This document shows, one piece after another, positions 14,867-22,919 of a DNA stretch of 23,754 nt. Position numbers and translations under genes: made by a program. How positions within the stretch are numbered: the stretch's first letter is position 1; each line of letters starts with the position of its first letter. The DNA comes from Streptomyces albus subsp. albus (GTDB taxonomy: Bacteria; Actinomycetota; Actinomycetes; Streptomycetales; Streptomycetaceae): the NCBI RefSeq assembly GCF_000719865.1, contig NZ_JOID01000047.1, positions 1-23,754 on the forward strand. The letters are read 5' to 3'. The notes under the pieces were generated by a model. The model ran no database searches, was not told the origin of the DNA, and saw only the letters and a list, made by a program, of their open reading frames with translations.

Positions 14867-17491
14867 TCAGATCCCGCGGATCCGCAGCGGCAGCCCGATC
14901 TCTCCGCCACCCTCCCGCTCGACCACCACCCGCCCGCCGTCGAGCCGCGTGGTGAACCGCTCGAACCGGGAACGCTCCGAACCGTCGCCCGTGCCGGTGG
15001 CGAGCACCCCGCGCCCGGTCCGTCCCGGCGCCGGAGCCCACACCTCCAGCTCCACCCCGCCCCCCGGTGCCGCCACCGGCAGCACCGCGCCGGCCCGCGC
15101 CAGCACCGGGATCCGGGACAGCGGCGCCTCCAGCACGGCCGTCCCCGGCCCCTCGTACACGTCTTCGGTCACCGTGTCGTACCAGCGTCCGCGCGGCAGC
15201 CGCACCGCGCGCCGTACCGCCCCCCGTTCCAGCACGGGTGCCACCAGCAGCGCGTCGCCCAGCAGGAAGGCGTCACCGCAGTCCCGCAACCGCCGGTCGC
15301 CGGGCGTGCTCCACCACAGCGGCCGCGCATACGGGGCCCCGGTGCGACGGGCGATCCGAGCCAGTGTCAGGAAGTACGGCAGCAGCCGCTCGCGCCCGGC
15401 CAGCGCCGCCCGGGCGTGCGCCGGCAACCGGGGGGCGGCCTCCCACGGCCCCCGCGGCTCGCTCGCCCTTCCGCCCCCGGGGGCGGCCGCCGACCGGGTA
15501 CGGAACAGCGGCAGATACGCCGCCAGCTGGAACCAGCGCAGATACAACTCCGGCGCCATCGGCGCGCCGCCGCCGACATCCGGGCCGCAGTACGGCACCC
15601 CGCACAGCCCCAGCCCGAGCACCAGCGACAGCGATGCCCGCAACCCCTGCCAGTCCGCCACGGCTGGACCGGCCACCACACCCCCGTAACGCTGCGTACC
15701 CGCCCAGCCCGCGCTGGAGACGAGGAACGGCCGCTCCTGCGGCCGCAGTTCGAACAGGTACTCGTGAGCGGCCCGGGCCATCAGCAGACCGTAGACGTTG
15801 TGCGCCTCCCGGTGGTCACCCTCCCTCCCGTCCAGCGCGTGCCGCGCCGACAGCGGCAGCGTGGCGTCACCGAACGAGGCCAGGGACAGTGGTTCGTTCC
15901 CGTCCAGCCAGAGGCCGGCGGTACCGCGCGGCAGCCGCTCGTCCAGCAGGCCGCCCCACCATTTGCGCACCCGGGGGTCGGTGAAGTCGGGGAACACGGC
16001 GTCCCCCGCCGTCGTCAGCCCCCGCACCCGGCGCCCCCTGGCGTCCCGTACGAAGACATCGGCGGCCACCCCGCCGTCGTACGCCGGATCGCCGCGCTCC
16101 GCGCGTATCCCGGGACGGACCACTGCCATCAGCCGGACCGTGTCCGCACCGGACCTTCCCAGCGCGGACCCCGTCTCCGCCCCGGACCCGGCCTCTGCCT
16201 TGGACCCCGTCCCGGCGCCGGGGCCCGTCCCGGCTTCGCGCTCAGTCCCGGTCCTGTAACCCGTCCCGGCTTTGGACTCTGTCCCGGACCCGATCCCGGT
16301 GCCGGTGCCGGTGCCGGTGCCGGCACCCGTCCCGGCTCCGGGCCACTCCCCGCTTCCGCGAACGGCCCCGCCGGCCGCCCCGCGACCATCCCCGCGCCCG
16401 GCCCTCCGCCGCGCCGGGAGGCCGGGGGAGTCCGCGTGCAGGGCCGACAGCGGCAGCCCGAGTTCCCGGTACGCCGCCGCCACCGCGCGCGGATCCTCCG
16501 CGTCTCCGCCGCCGGCGCCGTCGTACGCGTGCTGGTGCCCGAACGCCCAGCCCGGCGGAAGCGCGGGCGCCCCCGTGAGCGCGGTCCAGCCGCGCAGCAC
16601 CCGCGCCGGGCCGCCGACCACCGTCCAGGAACGCACCGGGCCACCGTCGAACCGCAGTTCGCAACTGCCCGGCCGGTCGTGCCCCGACCCCGCGCCCTCC
16701 GCGCCCTCCCGCAGCCGGACCCATCCGTTCCAGGGGTTGTCGTGGAAGACCAGATGCGTTCCCGCGTCCGCGACGACCAGTTGGACGGGCATCGTCACCG
16801 GGAGCGGATCGCTCCCCGGCCCGAACGCCCCGCCGGGGGCCGTGTTCCAGAGCCGGTACGCCCCGTCGGTCAGCCGCGGCCCCGTGGCCCGGGCGCCGAG
16901 CCCGAAGAACCGCGCGTCCGCCGCCACCCGGGAGCACTGCGTCCAGCGGGAGCCGCCCGCACCCGAAGGCACGCCCGCCGCGTTTCCGGCATCCGCCGCA
17001 TCCGCCGCATCCGCCGCATCCGCCGCATCCGCCGCATCCGCCGGGTCCCACCAGCGCGGCGGCAGATCCCGCCGCAGCACCACCCCGCCCGGCGTGCGGA
17101 ACTCCACCGCGCCGTGGCGGGAGACCGCCACCGTCATCCGCTCGGAGACGACACGCCAGCCGCCCTCCGTGTCGGGCTCCAGCTCCGCCCGCGCGTCGGC
17201 CGCCGGACAACCGTGCGCCAGACCGTACGACGGCTCCGGCCCGGCACCGTCCCAGCCGCAGAACACCGCACCGCCCACCGTCACCCGTACCAGCAGCGAG
17301 GACCGCGCGAACCGCACCACCCCGCCGCCGGGCCGCGGCTCCGCCTCCACGGCGGCTCCCGGGACCCGGGCCCGCTCCGTCCCCCGGCGCGGCAGCCCCG
17401 CCGCGTCCGCACGGCTCCGGCGCCACGCCGAACGCACCCCCCGGGCCGCCCCCAGCACCCCCACCGACCGCACCAGGCCACGCGCATCCAT
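14867..17491 (-). CDS. GH31-family protein, likely inactive
   Basis: An 874-residue protein of glycoside hydrolase family 31 (alpha-glucosidase/alpha-xylosidase fold). An N-terminal beta-sandwich region (about 55-300, including RFFGLGAR and YRLWNT) precedes a (beta/alpha)8 barrel (about 310-725) and C-terminal beta domains. The nucleophile motif is kept as LWLDGNEP with D530 (usual WxDMNEP). The acid/base region, normally RYGxxWSGD, reads RYGGVVAGP, with P609 where Asp is expected. The usual substrate-binding HxDxxY-type segment after the GLPL strand is replaced by HADSPG, and FRTH is FRTRS (R666). A Gly/Thr/Ala/Glu-rich insert of about 95 residues (355-449) interrupts the barrel, and (ADA)n occurs at 151-168. 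Neither a signal peptide nor sugar-transporter neighbours are seen. The fold is confident; loss of hydrolase activity is inferred. The start ATG at 17491 lacks a strong ribosome site. Confidence 0.8.
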   Translation of the reverse strand: MDARGLVRSVGVLGAARGVRSAWRRSRADAAGLPRRGTERARVPGAAVEAEPRPGGGVVRFARSSLLVRVTVGGAVFCGWDGAGPEPSYGLAHGCPAADARAELEPDTEGGWRVVSERMTVAVSRHGAVEFRTPGGVVLRRDLPPRWWDPADAADAADAADAADAADAGNAAGVPSGAGGSRWTQCSRVAADARFFGLGARATGPRLTDGAYRLWNTAPGGAFGPGSDPLPVTMPVQLVVADAGTHLVFHDNPWNGWVRLREGAEGAGSGHDRPGSCELRFDGGPVRSWTVVGGPARVLRGWTALTGAPALPPGWAFGHQHAYDGAGGGDAEDPRAVAAAYRELGLPLSALHADSPGLPARRRAGRGDGRGAAGGAVRGSGEWPGAGTGAGTGTGTGTGIGSGTESKAGTGYRTGTEREAGTGPGAGTGSKAEAGSGAETGSALGRSGADTVRLMAVVRPGIRAERGDPAYDGGVAADVFVRDARGRRVRGLTTAGDAVFPDFTDPRVRKWWGGLLDERLPRGTAGLWLDGNEPLSLASFGDATLPLSARHALDGREGDHREAHNVYGLLMARAAHEYLFELRPQERPFLVSSAGWAGTQRYGGVVAGPAVADWQGLRASLSLVLGLGLCGVPYCGPDVGGGAPMAPELYLRWFQLAAYLPLFRTRSAAAPGGGRASEPRGPWEAAPRLPAHARAALAGRERLLPYFLTLARIARRTGAPYARPLWWSTPGDRRLRDCGDAFLLGDALLVAPVLERGAVRRAVRLPRGRWYDTVTEDVYEGPGTAVLEAPLSRIPVLARAGAVLPVAAPGGGVELEVWAPAPGRTGRGVLATGTGDGSERSRFERFTTRLDGGRVVVEREGGGEIGLPLRIRGI
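16144..16354. repeat. Low-complexity repeat inside GH31 gene
   Basis: This is a run of imperfect CCCGTCCCGG/CCGGTGCC units, including four exact tandem copies of GGTGCC (16298-16321). On the coding (minus) strand it encodes alternating Gly-Thr and Gly-Ala/Ser blocks interspersed with charged residues. It keeps the reading frame and interrupts the catalytic barrel. Its base composition and repetitiveness suggest expansion by slippage. Confidence 0.7.
16989..17042. repeat. Six perfect 9-bp tandem repeats (GCATCCGCC)
   Basis: Six identical copies of GCATCCGCC fill 54 bp within the GH31 gene. On the coding strand they give repeated Ala-Asp-Ala at about residues 151-168, in a linker of the N-terminal domain. 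The 9-bp unit keeps frame whatever the copy number, so this is a likely length-variable locus. Confidence 0.9.
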
Positions 17492-17822
17492 GCTGCTCAG
17501 ACTGCCACTCGGCCGGCCACCGGGGAGAGCCCGGCAGTCCTTTGTTCAACTGTCGTTCACCGCACCTTGGCCGGACCCCCGGACAACGGCCGCCACGCCC
17601 GCGCACGACCCTCCGGCACGCACTGGAGCCACGGCCCGGCGTGTGGCGGGCCCACACTCCGCGGCGACCCGCTGTGGCGTACCCGCCCTGGTGCGCGGGA
17701 CGATCCCATGGCATCGTCCTGCACAGCCGCCGCGCACACGCACGCCCCCGGCCACCACCCCGGGGGCCGGTCCGTGCGCGACGACGACGCACACGACGCG
17801 TGAACACAGCACGGGAGCCGCC
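17492..17822. other. Divergent GH31/acetoacetyl-CoA synthetase region
   Basis: 331 bases between divergent starts with no gene I can support. The GTTCA tandem repeat (17544-17565) is the only distinct control element. TTGAAC on the minus strand near 17549 could be a -35 for GH31, but no matching -10 is clear. Confidence 0.45.
17544..17565 (+). promoter_or_regulatory. PhoP-box-like tandem direct repeat
   Basis: Two adjacent 11-nt units start GTTCAAC (17544) and GTTCACC (17555). The Streptomyces PhoP box is built of 11-nt direct repeats with core GTTCACC, which these match at 6/7 and 7/7. A third unit (17566) is only weakly similar. The site is 53-74 bp upstream of the GH31 start and 258 bp before the acetoacetyl-CoA synthetase start, so phosphate-dependent control of either gene is possible. 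Confidence 0.5.
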
Positions 17823-19862
17823 ATGACCGCCGCGCACAGCGCAGCACCGACGACCGCAGACCGCCCGGAGCAGCCGGAGCCCCTGTGGAGCCCCGGTCCC
17901 GAGCGGATCGAGGGCGCGCGGCTGACCCGCTTCCAGGCCTGGGCCGCCGAGCGCTTCGGCGCCCCCGCCGCCGACCCCGGCGACCCGGCCGCGAGCTACG
18001 CCGCCCTGCACCGCTGGTCCGTGGACGAGCTGGCCACCTTCTGGCAGGCGCTCACCGAGTGGTTCGACGTCCGCTTCGCCACCCCGTACGAAACCGTCCT
18101 CGCCGACCGCGCCATGCCCGGCGCCACCTGGTTCCCCGGCGCCACCCTCAACTACGCCGAGCACGCCCTCCGTGCCGCCGAGGACCCCGCCCGCGCCGGC
18201 GAGGCGGCCCTCCTGCACGTCGACGAGACCCACGAACCGCGCCCCGTCACCTGGGCCGAACTGCGCCGCCAAGTCGGCTCGCTCGCCGCCGAACTCCGCC
18301 GCCTGGGCGTCCGCCCCGGGGACCGGGTCAGCGGCTACCTCCCCAACATCCCCCAGGCCGCCACAGCCCTCCTGGCCACCGCCGCCGTCGGCGGCGTCTG
18401 GACCTCCTGCGCCCCCGACTTCGGCGCGCGCAGCGTCCTCGACCGCTTCCAGCAGGTCGAGCCCGTCGTCCTCTTCACCGTCGACGGCTACCGCTACGGC
18501 GGCAAGGAGCACGACCGCGCGGAGACCGTCGCCGAACTCCGCCGCGAACTCCCCGGCCTGCGCGCCACCGTGCACATCCCCCTGCTCGGCACCCCCGCCC
18601 CGGAGGGCGCCCTGGAGTGGGACGCCCTCACCGCCGCCGACACCGAACCGGTCTTCGAGCACGTCCCCTTCGACCACCCGCTGTGGGTGCTCTACTCCTC
18701 CGGCACCACCGGACTGCCCAAGGCCATCGTCCAGTCCCAGGGCGGCATCCTCGTCGAACACCTCAAGCAGCTCGGCCTCCACTGCGACCTCGGCCCGGAG
18801 GACCGCTTCTTCTGGTACACCTCCACGGGCTGGATGATGTGGAACTTCCTCGTCTCGGGCCTGCTCACCGGCACCACCGTCGTCCTCTACGACGGCAGCC
18901 CCGGCTACCCCGGCACCGACGCCCAGTGGCGCGTCGCCGAACGCACCGGCGCCACCGTCTACGGCACCTCCGCCGCGTACGTCATGGCCTGCCGGAAGGC
19001 CGGAGCGCACCCCGGCCGGGACTTCGACCTCTCCCGCGTCAAGTGCGTCGCCACCACCGGCTCCCCCCTCCCGCCGGACGGCTTCCGCTGGATCCACGAC
19101 GAGGTGTCCGAGGACCTGTGGATCGCCTCCGTCAGCGGCGGCACCGACGTCTGCAGCTGCTTCGCCGGAGCCGTCCCGACCCTCCCCGTCCACATCGGCG
19201 AACTCCAGGCACCGAGCCTCGGCACCGACCTCCAGGCCTGGGATCCGCAGGGGCGGCCCGTCACCGACGAGGTCGGCGAACTCGTCGTCACCAACCCCAT
19301 GCCGTCCATGCCCGTCCGCTTCTGGAACGACCCCGACGGCTCCCGCTACCGCGAGAGCTACTTCGAGATGTTCCCCGGCAACTGGCGCCACGGAGACTGG
19401 ATCACCGTCACCTCGCGCGGCTCCGTCGTCATCCACGGCCGCTCCGACTCCACCCTCAACCGCCAGGGCGTCCGCATGGGCTCCGCCGACATCTACGAGG
19501 CCGTCGAACGGCTCCCCGAGATCCGGGAGTCCCTCGTCATCGGCGTGGAACAGCCCGACGGCGGCTACTGGATGCCGCTCTTCGTCCACCTCGCGGAGGG
19601 AGCCGTCCTCGACGACGCGCTCCGCGACCGGATCAAGCGCGTCATCCGCGAGCAGCTCTCGCCCCGTCACGTCCCCGACGAGATCATCGAGGCACCCGGC
19701 GTTCCGCACACCCTCACCGGCAAGCGCATCGAAGTGCCCGTCAAGCGGCTCCTCCAGGGCGTCGCCCTCGACAAGGCGGTCAACCCCGGCTCCGTCGACA
19801 ACATCGAACTGCTCCGCTTCTACGGGCGCCTCGCCGAACAACGCGCCACCCGCCGCCCCTGA
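17823..19862 (+). CDS. Acetoacetyl-CoA synthetase
   Basis: A 679-residue adenylate-forming ligase that converts acetoacetate, ATP and CoA to acetoacetyl-CoA via an acyl-adenylate in the cytoplasm. This feeds acetoacetate into polyester, mevalonate-type or fatty-acid precursor metabolism. The N-terminal PLWSPGPERIEGARLTRF and the ACAS_N-type region are typical of acetoacetyl- rather than acetyl-CoA synthetases. The AMP-binding loop YSSGTTGLPKAIVQSQ lies near residues 291-305. SVSGGTDVC follows, then the GDWITVTSRGSVVIHGRSD hinge near 524-543. The adenylation lysine is in LTGKRIEVPVKRLL (K634). ATG 17823 is preceded by GGGAG with 5-nt spacing. An 11-bp-stem hairpin follows the stop. Members are often named acsA or aacS; I leave the symbol open. 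Confidence 0.93.
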   Translation: MTAAHSAAPTTADRPEQPEPLWSPGPERIEGARLTRFQAWAAERFGAPAADPGDPAASYAALHRWSVDELATFWQALTEWFDVRFATPYETVLADRAMPGATWFPGATLNYAEHALRAAEDPARAGEAALLHVDETHEPRPVTWAELRRQVGSLAAELRRLGVRPGDRVSGYLPNIPQAATALLATAAVGGVWTSCAPDFGARSVLDRFQQVEPVVLFTVDGYRYGGKEHDRAETVAELRRELPGLRATVHIPLLGTPAPEGALEWDALTAADTEPVFEHVPFDHPLWVLYSSGTTGLPKAIVQSQGGILVEHLKQLGLHCDLGPEDRFFWYTSTGWMMWNFLVSGLLTGTTVVLYDGSPGYPGTDAQWRVAERTGATVYGTSAAYVMACRKAGAHPGRDFDLSRVKCVATTGSPLPPDGFRWIHDEVSEDLWIASVSGGTDVCSCFAGAVPTLPVHIGELQAPSLGTDLQAWDPQGRPVTDEVGELVVTNPMPSMPVRFWNDPDGSRYRESYFEMFPGNWRHGDWITVTSRGSVVIHGRSDSTLNRQGVRMGSADIYEAVERLPEIRESLVIGVEQPDGGYWMPLFVHLAEGAVLDDALRDRIKRVIREQLSPRHVPDEIIEAPGVPHTLTGKRIEVPVKRLLQGVALDKAVNPGSVDNIELLRFYGRLAEQRATRRP

Positions 19863-19899
19863 GGGCGGGCACTCCGTCGCGCGGACCGGCACGCGGCAT

Positions 19900-19926
19900 C
19901 GGCGGCGGGCGCCCCGCCCGCCGCCG
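19900..19926 (+). terminator. Terminator hairpin after acetoacetyl-CoA synthetase
   Basis: CGGCGGCGGGC (19900-19910) pairs perfectly with GCCCGCCGCCG (19916-19926) around GCCCC, 37 bp after the stop. Wider complementary blocks (GCACTCCG/CGGAGTGC and CGGCATCG/CGATGCCG) flank it, so a larger fold is possible. Confidence 0.65.
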
Positions 19927-20075
19927 GGCTCCCCCGAACCGCCGCGCGGAGGCGTGCCCGGCGGAGTGCGATGCCGGGGACCGCGGACCCGGGGAAGGCG
20001 CACACGGCCCCGGGCCGCGAGCCGCCGGTCACCGCCCCTCCCCGCCCGCCCCCGGAGCCGGGACCCGATGTCAGA

Positions 20076-20138
20076 CCCCTCGGTTACGTTCAGTGAGAAA
20101 TCCGGTTCCATGGGGAACCGAACGTAACCGAGGGGGAG
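20076..20138 (+). promoter_or_regulatory. Nested palindromic element overlapping ribosome site
   Basis: CCCCTCGGTTACGTTC (20076-20091) and its exact reverse complement (20120-20135) form a 16-bp inverted repeat. Between them is an inner perfect hairpin CGGTTCC-ATGG-GGAACCG (20103-20120). The elements present four CGGTT/AACCG half-sites at 20081, 20103, 20116 and 20126. The 3' arm runs into the Shine-Dalgarno GGGGGAG (20132-20138) of the next gene. As RNA the outer stem would hide part of that site; as DNA it would be a multi-dimer operator. The regulator is unknown. Confidence 0.65.
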
Positions 20139-20146
20139 TCCCGGCC

Positions 20147-21058
20147 ATGTCCCGATCCGACCGCAAGACCACAGCCGTCCGGCACCCGCTGCTCCGCGAA
20201 GCCGCCGCCACCCTCGCCCTGCTGGCCGACGAGGACGATTTCGCCGCCATGCGGGACTACCCGCCCTTCACCGCGCTCGACGGCTACCGCGCCTACCTCC
20301 GCCAGACCGAGGACGCCCTCCGCGCCCTCCTCGCCCGGGACGGCCACACCACCGTCGCCCTCCTCGACCCGGACCGCTACCACGCCTACTGCGCCGAATA
20401 CGGGCTCGACCCGGCGAAGCCGGCCAGCCGCGCCCGCTACACGGCCGAGGTCGCCGCAGCCGGCGCCACCGTCCCCTACGACGGACAGCCGGTCGGCCTG
20501 CTGGTACCCCAACTCGTCGACGCCGCCGAGCGCCGCGCCGGCCTGGAGATCGCCACCATGCTCCTCGCCACCGCGGGCGCCTGCCCCGGCTGCGGCGAGG
20601 ACATCGGCCGCACCGCCTGCACCCGCGCCTCCCACGCCCTGTTGCGGCTGATGGACGCGGCGGGCCCGGGCATCCACCACCTGGTCTGCAGCGTGCCGGC
20701 CGGCTCCGCGCCGCTCACCGCGGCCCTCCATGCCGAGAGCGGGGAGCGCGGTGGGCTGCGGAGCCCCGAGGCGGAGACCATGCTGTTCTGCTCGGTGCTC
20801 GCCGCGGGCATCGCCACCGGTGCCCCGGGCGGAGTCGTCCTGCGCACCAGCGCCCCCGAGGGGCGCGACCGGGTCCGCGGCTGGGCCCTGCGGAACGCCT
20901 GGCTGCGGCCCCTGACGGCCGCCGAGGTCTTCTCCGCCTACTGCACCGACGCCGAGACGGGCGAACCGTTGGCTCCCGAACCGGGCGTCGACCACCTCCC
21001 GGGATTCGACCTCCCGGAACCGGACGGCTGCTGCGGACCACCGGCGGAAGGCGGCTGA
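20147..21058 (+). CDS. Hypothetical protein with CPGCG motif
   Basis: A 303-residue protein I do not recognise. It is soluble, with no signal peptide or membrane span. The N-terminal half is helical and charged (REAAATLALLADEDDFAAM, LDGYRAYLRQTEDALRALL). C146-x2-C149 (CPGCGEDIG) with C158 suggests a possible metal site, and C295/C296 stand near the C-terminus. The frame is open far upstream, but ATG 20147 is supported by GGGGGAG nine nt upstream, and coding bias is good from there. It is isolated in transcription: a terminator lies before it (19900-19926), the nested palindrome sits over its leader, and a 17-bp hairpin follows its stop. No function is proposed. Confidence 0.75.
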   Translation: MSRSDRKTTAVRHPLLREAAATLALLADEDDFAAMRDYPPFTALDGYRAYLRQTEDALRALLARDGHTTVALLDPDRYHAYCAEYGLDPAKPASRARYTAEVAAAGATVPYDGQPVGLLVPQLVDAAERRAGLEIATMLLATAGACPGCGEDIGRTACTRASHALLRLMDAAGPGIHHLVCSVPAGSAPLTAALHAESGERGGLRSPEAETMLFCSVLAAGIATGAPGGVVLRTSAPEGRDRVRGWALRNAWLRPLTAAEVFSAYCTDAETGEPLAPEPGVDHLPGFDLPEPDGCCGPPAEGG

Positions 21059-21066
21059 CCGGAAAC

Positions 21067-21106
21067 GGCCGGTGGCCGCTCCGCCACAGCGGAGCGGCCA
21101 CCGGCC
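21067..21106. terminator. Bidirectional terminator hairpin, 17-bp stem
   Basis: GGCCGGTGGCCGCTCCG (21067-21083) and its exact reverse complement (21090-21106) flank the loop CCACAG. It lies 8 bp after the stop of the unknown gene and 58 bp beyond the ptsI stop on the other strand, so it serves a convergent pair. Confidence 0.85.
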
Positions 21107-21164
21107 CCATGTCACAGGGGAACCGCGTCCGACGCGTACGCGCCCAACGCGCACGCGCCCGGAA

Positions 21165-22835
21165 TCACTCCCCGGACAGCACCGCCTGCGCGGCCCGCCG
21201 GGCTTCCTCGGCCGTGTCGGCCGCCCGGGCGGCGGCCGCCGCCCGCTCGCACTGGGCCAGGGTGTGCTGGGCCAGCGTCGCGCGCACATACGGCAGCGAG
21301 GCGGCGCCCATGGACAGACTCGTCACCCCCAGGCCCGCCAGCACGCAGGCGAGCAGCGGATCGGAGGCCGCCTCCCCGCACACCCCGCAGCTCTTGCCCT
21401 CCGCCTTGGCGGCTTCCGCCGACACCGCCACCAGGTCGAGCAGCGCCGGCTGCCAGGGGTCCTGCAGCCTGGACACGGCACCGACCTGCCGGTCAGCGGC
21501 GAAGGTGTACTGCGCCAGGTCATTGGTGCCCAGCGAGAGGAACTCCACCTCCTGCAGGATCGACCGGGCCCGCAGCGCGGCGGACGGAATCTCCACCATG
21601 GCCCCGAACTTCGCCCGCAGCCCGGCCTCCCGGCAGGCGTCGGCGAACGCCCTGGCATCCGTGCGGTCGGCCACCATCGGGGCCATGACCTCCAGATAGA
21701 CCGGCAGTCCCTCGGCGGCCCGGGCCAGCGCGGTGAGCTGGGTCCGCAGCACCTCCGGGTGGTCGAGCAGGGTCCGCAGGCCCCGCACACCGAGTGCGGG
21801 ATTCGGCTCGTCGGCCGGCGTCAGGAAGGCGAGCGGCTTGTCGGCCCCCGCGTCCAGCACCCGTACGACGACCCGCCCCTCCGGAAAGGCCTCCAGTACC
21901 GTCCGGTAGGCATCGACCTGCTTCTCCTCCGACGGCGCGTTCTCACCGTCGTCCAGGAAGAGGAACTCCGTGCGGAACAGCCCCACGCCCTCGGCGCCCG
22001 CCTCGACCGCCGCCGGCACATCGGCCGGCCCGCCGATATTGGCCAGCAGCGGCACCTTGTGTCCGTCCGAGGTCGCCCCCGGCCCGGTCACCGCGGACAG
22101 CGCGGCCCGCCGCTCGGCCGCCGCCGCCTCGATCTCCGCCCGCTTCTCCGCGCTCGGCGCCACGAACACCTCGCCGGTGCTCCCGTCGACCGCGATGACC
22201 GTTCCCTCACCCAGGTCACATGCCCCCGGCAGGGCCACGACGGCCGGTACCCCGAGAGCCCGCGCCAGAATCGCGCTGTGGCTGGTCGGCCCGCCCTCCT
22301 CGGTGACGAAGCCGAGCACCAGCGTCGGATCGAGCAGTGCCGTGTCGGCCGGCGCCAGGTCCCGCGCGATCAGCACGTACGGCTCATCGCTGTCCGGCAC
22401 CCCCGGCATCGGCACCCCGAGCAGCCGCGCCACGATCCGGTTCCGCACATCGTCCAGATCCGCCACCCGTCCGGCCAGATACTCCCCGGCCCCGGCGAGC
22501 AGCGAGCGGTACGCCGCGAGGGCGTCGTAGACGGCACGCTCAGCGGTGCTGCCCACCGCGATCCGGCGGTCGACATCCGCCATCAGCTCGGGATCCTGGG
22601 CCATCATCGCCTGGGCCTCGAGCACTGCCTGAGCCTCACCCCCGGCCAGTTGCCCACGCGCCGTCAGATCCGCGGACACGGCTTCCACGGCCCGCCGGGC
22701 CCGGGCCTGCTCACGCGGCGCCTCGTGCTCGGGAATCTGCTTGGCGGGCGGCTCCAGCACCGCCGTCCCCATGTGCCGTACCTCGCCGACCGCCACTCCG
22801 TGGCTCACGCCGACGCCTCGCAGTGTTGTCTCCAT
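21165..22835 (-). CDS. ptsI: PTS enzyme I (PEP-protein phosphotransferase)
   Basis: A 556-residue cytoplasmic enzyme I. It takes phosphate from phosphoenolpyruvate onto a histidine and passes it to HPr, starting the sugar phosphotransferase cascade. The phosphohistidine motif GGPTSHSAILAR gives H186. The PEP-binding TIM-barrel half contains LFRTEFLF (286-293), DAGADKP (328-334), EFLSLGTNDLAQYTFA (431-446) and CGVCGE, with C486 as the expected proton-donating Cys. Length is normal (E. coli 575). The ATG at 22835 has GGAG eight nt upstream. It follows crr by 84 bp on the same strand, a likely operon. ptsH (HPr) is not in the window. Confidence 0.96.
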   Translation of the reverse strand: METTLRGVGVSHGVAVGEVRHMGTAVLEPPAKQIPEHEAPREQARARRAVEAVSADLTARGQLAGGEAQAVLEAQAMMAQDPELMADVDRRIAVGSTAERAVYDALAAYRSLLAGAGEYLAGRVADLDDVRNRIVARLLGVPMPGVPDSDEPYVLIARDLAPADTALLDPTLVLGFVTEEGGPTSHSAILARALGVPAVVALPGACDLGEGTVIAVDGSTGEVFVAPSAEKRAEIEAAAAERRAALSAVTGPGATSDGHKVPLLANIGGPADVPAAVEAGAEGVGLFRTEFLFLDDGENAPSEEKQVDAYRTVLEAFPEGRVVVRVLDAGADKPLAFLTPADEPNPALGVRGLRTLLDHPEVLRTQLTALARAAEGLPVYLEVMAPMVADRTDARAFADACREAGLRAKFGAMVEIPSAALRARSILQEVEFLSLGTNDLAQYTFAADRQVGAVSRLQDPWQPALLDLVAVSAEAAKAEGKSCGVCGEAASDPLLACVLAGLGVTSLSMGAASLPYVRATLAQHTLAQCERAAAAARAADTAEEARRAAQAVLSGE

Positions 22836-22919
22836 GCACTCGTCTCCGATCGATGCGCGGCCGGGCCCTGCCGCCCGCCGCGGGGAAGTCGTATCCGCCG
22901 TTCCGCGGCGGCGCCGTGC

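Noticed and set aside
16989..17042. Tandem repeats as a possible CRISPR array
   Set aside because: Contiguous 9-bp units with no spacers, inside a coding frame.
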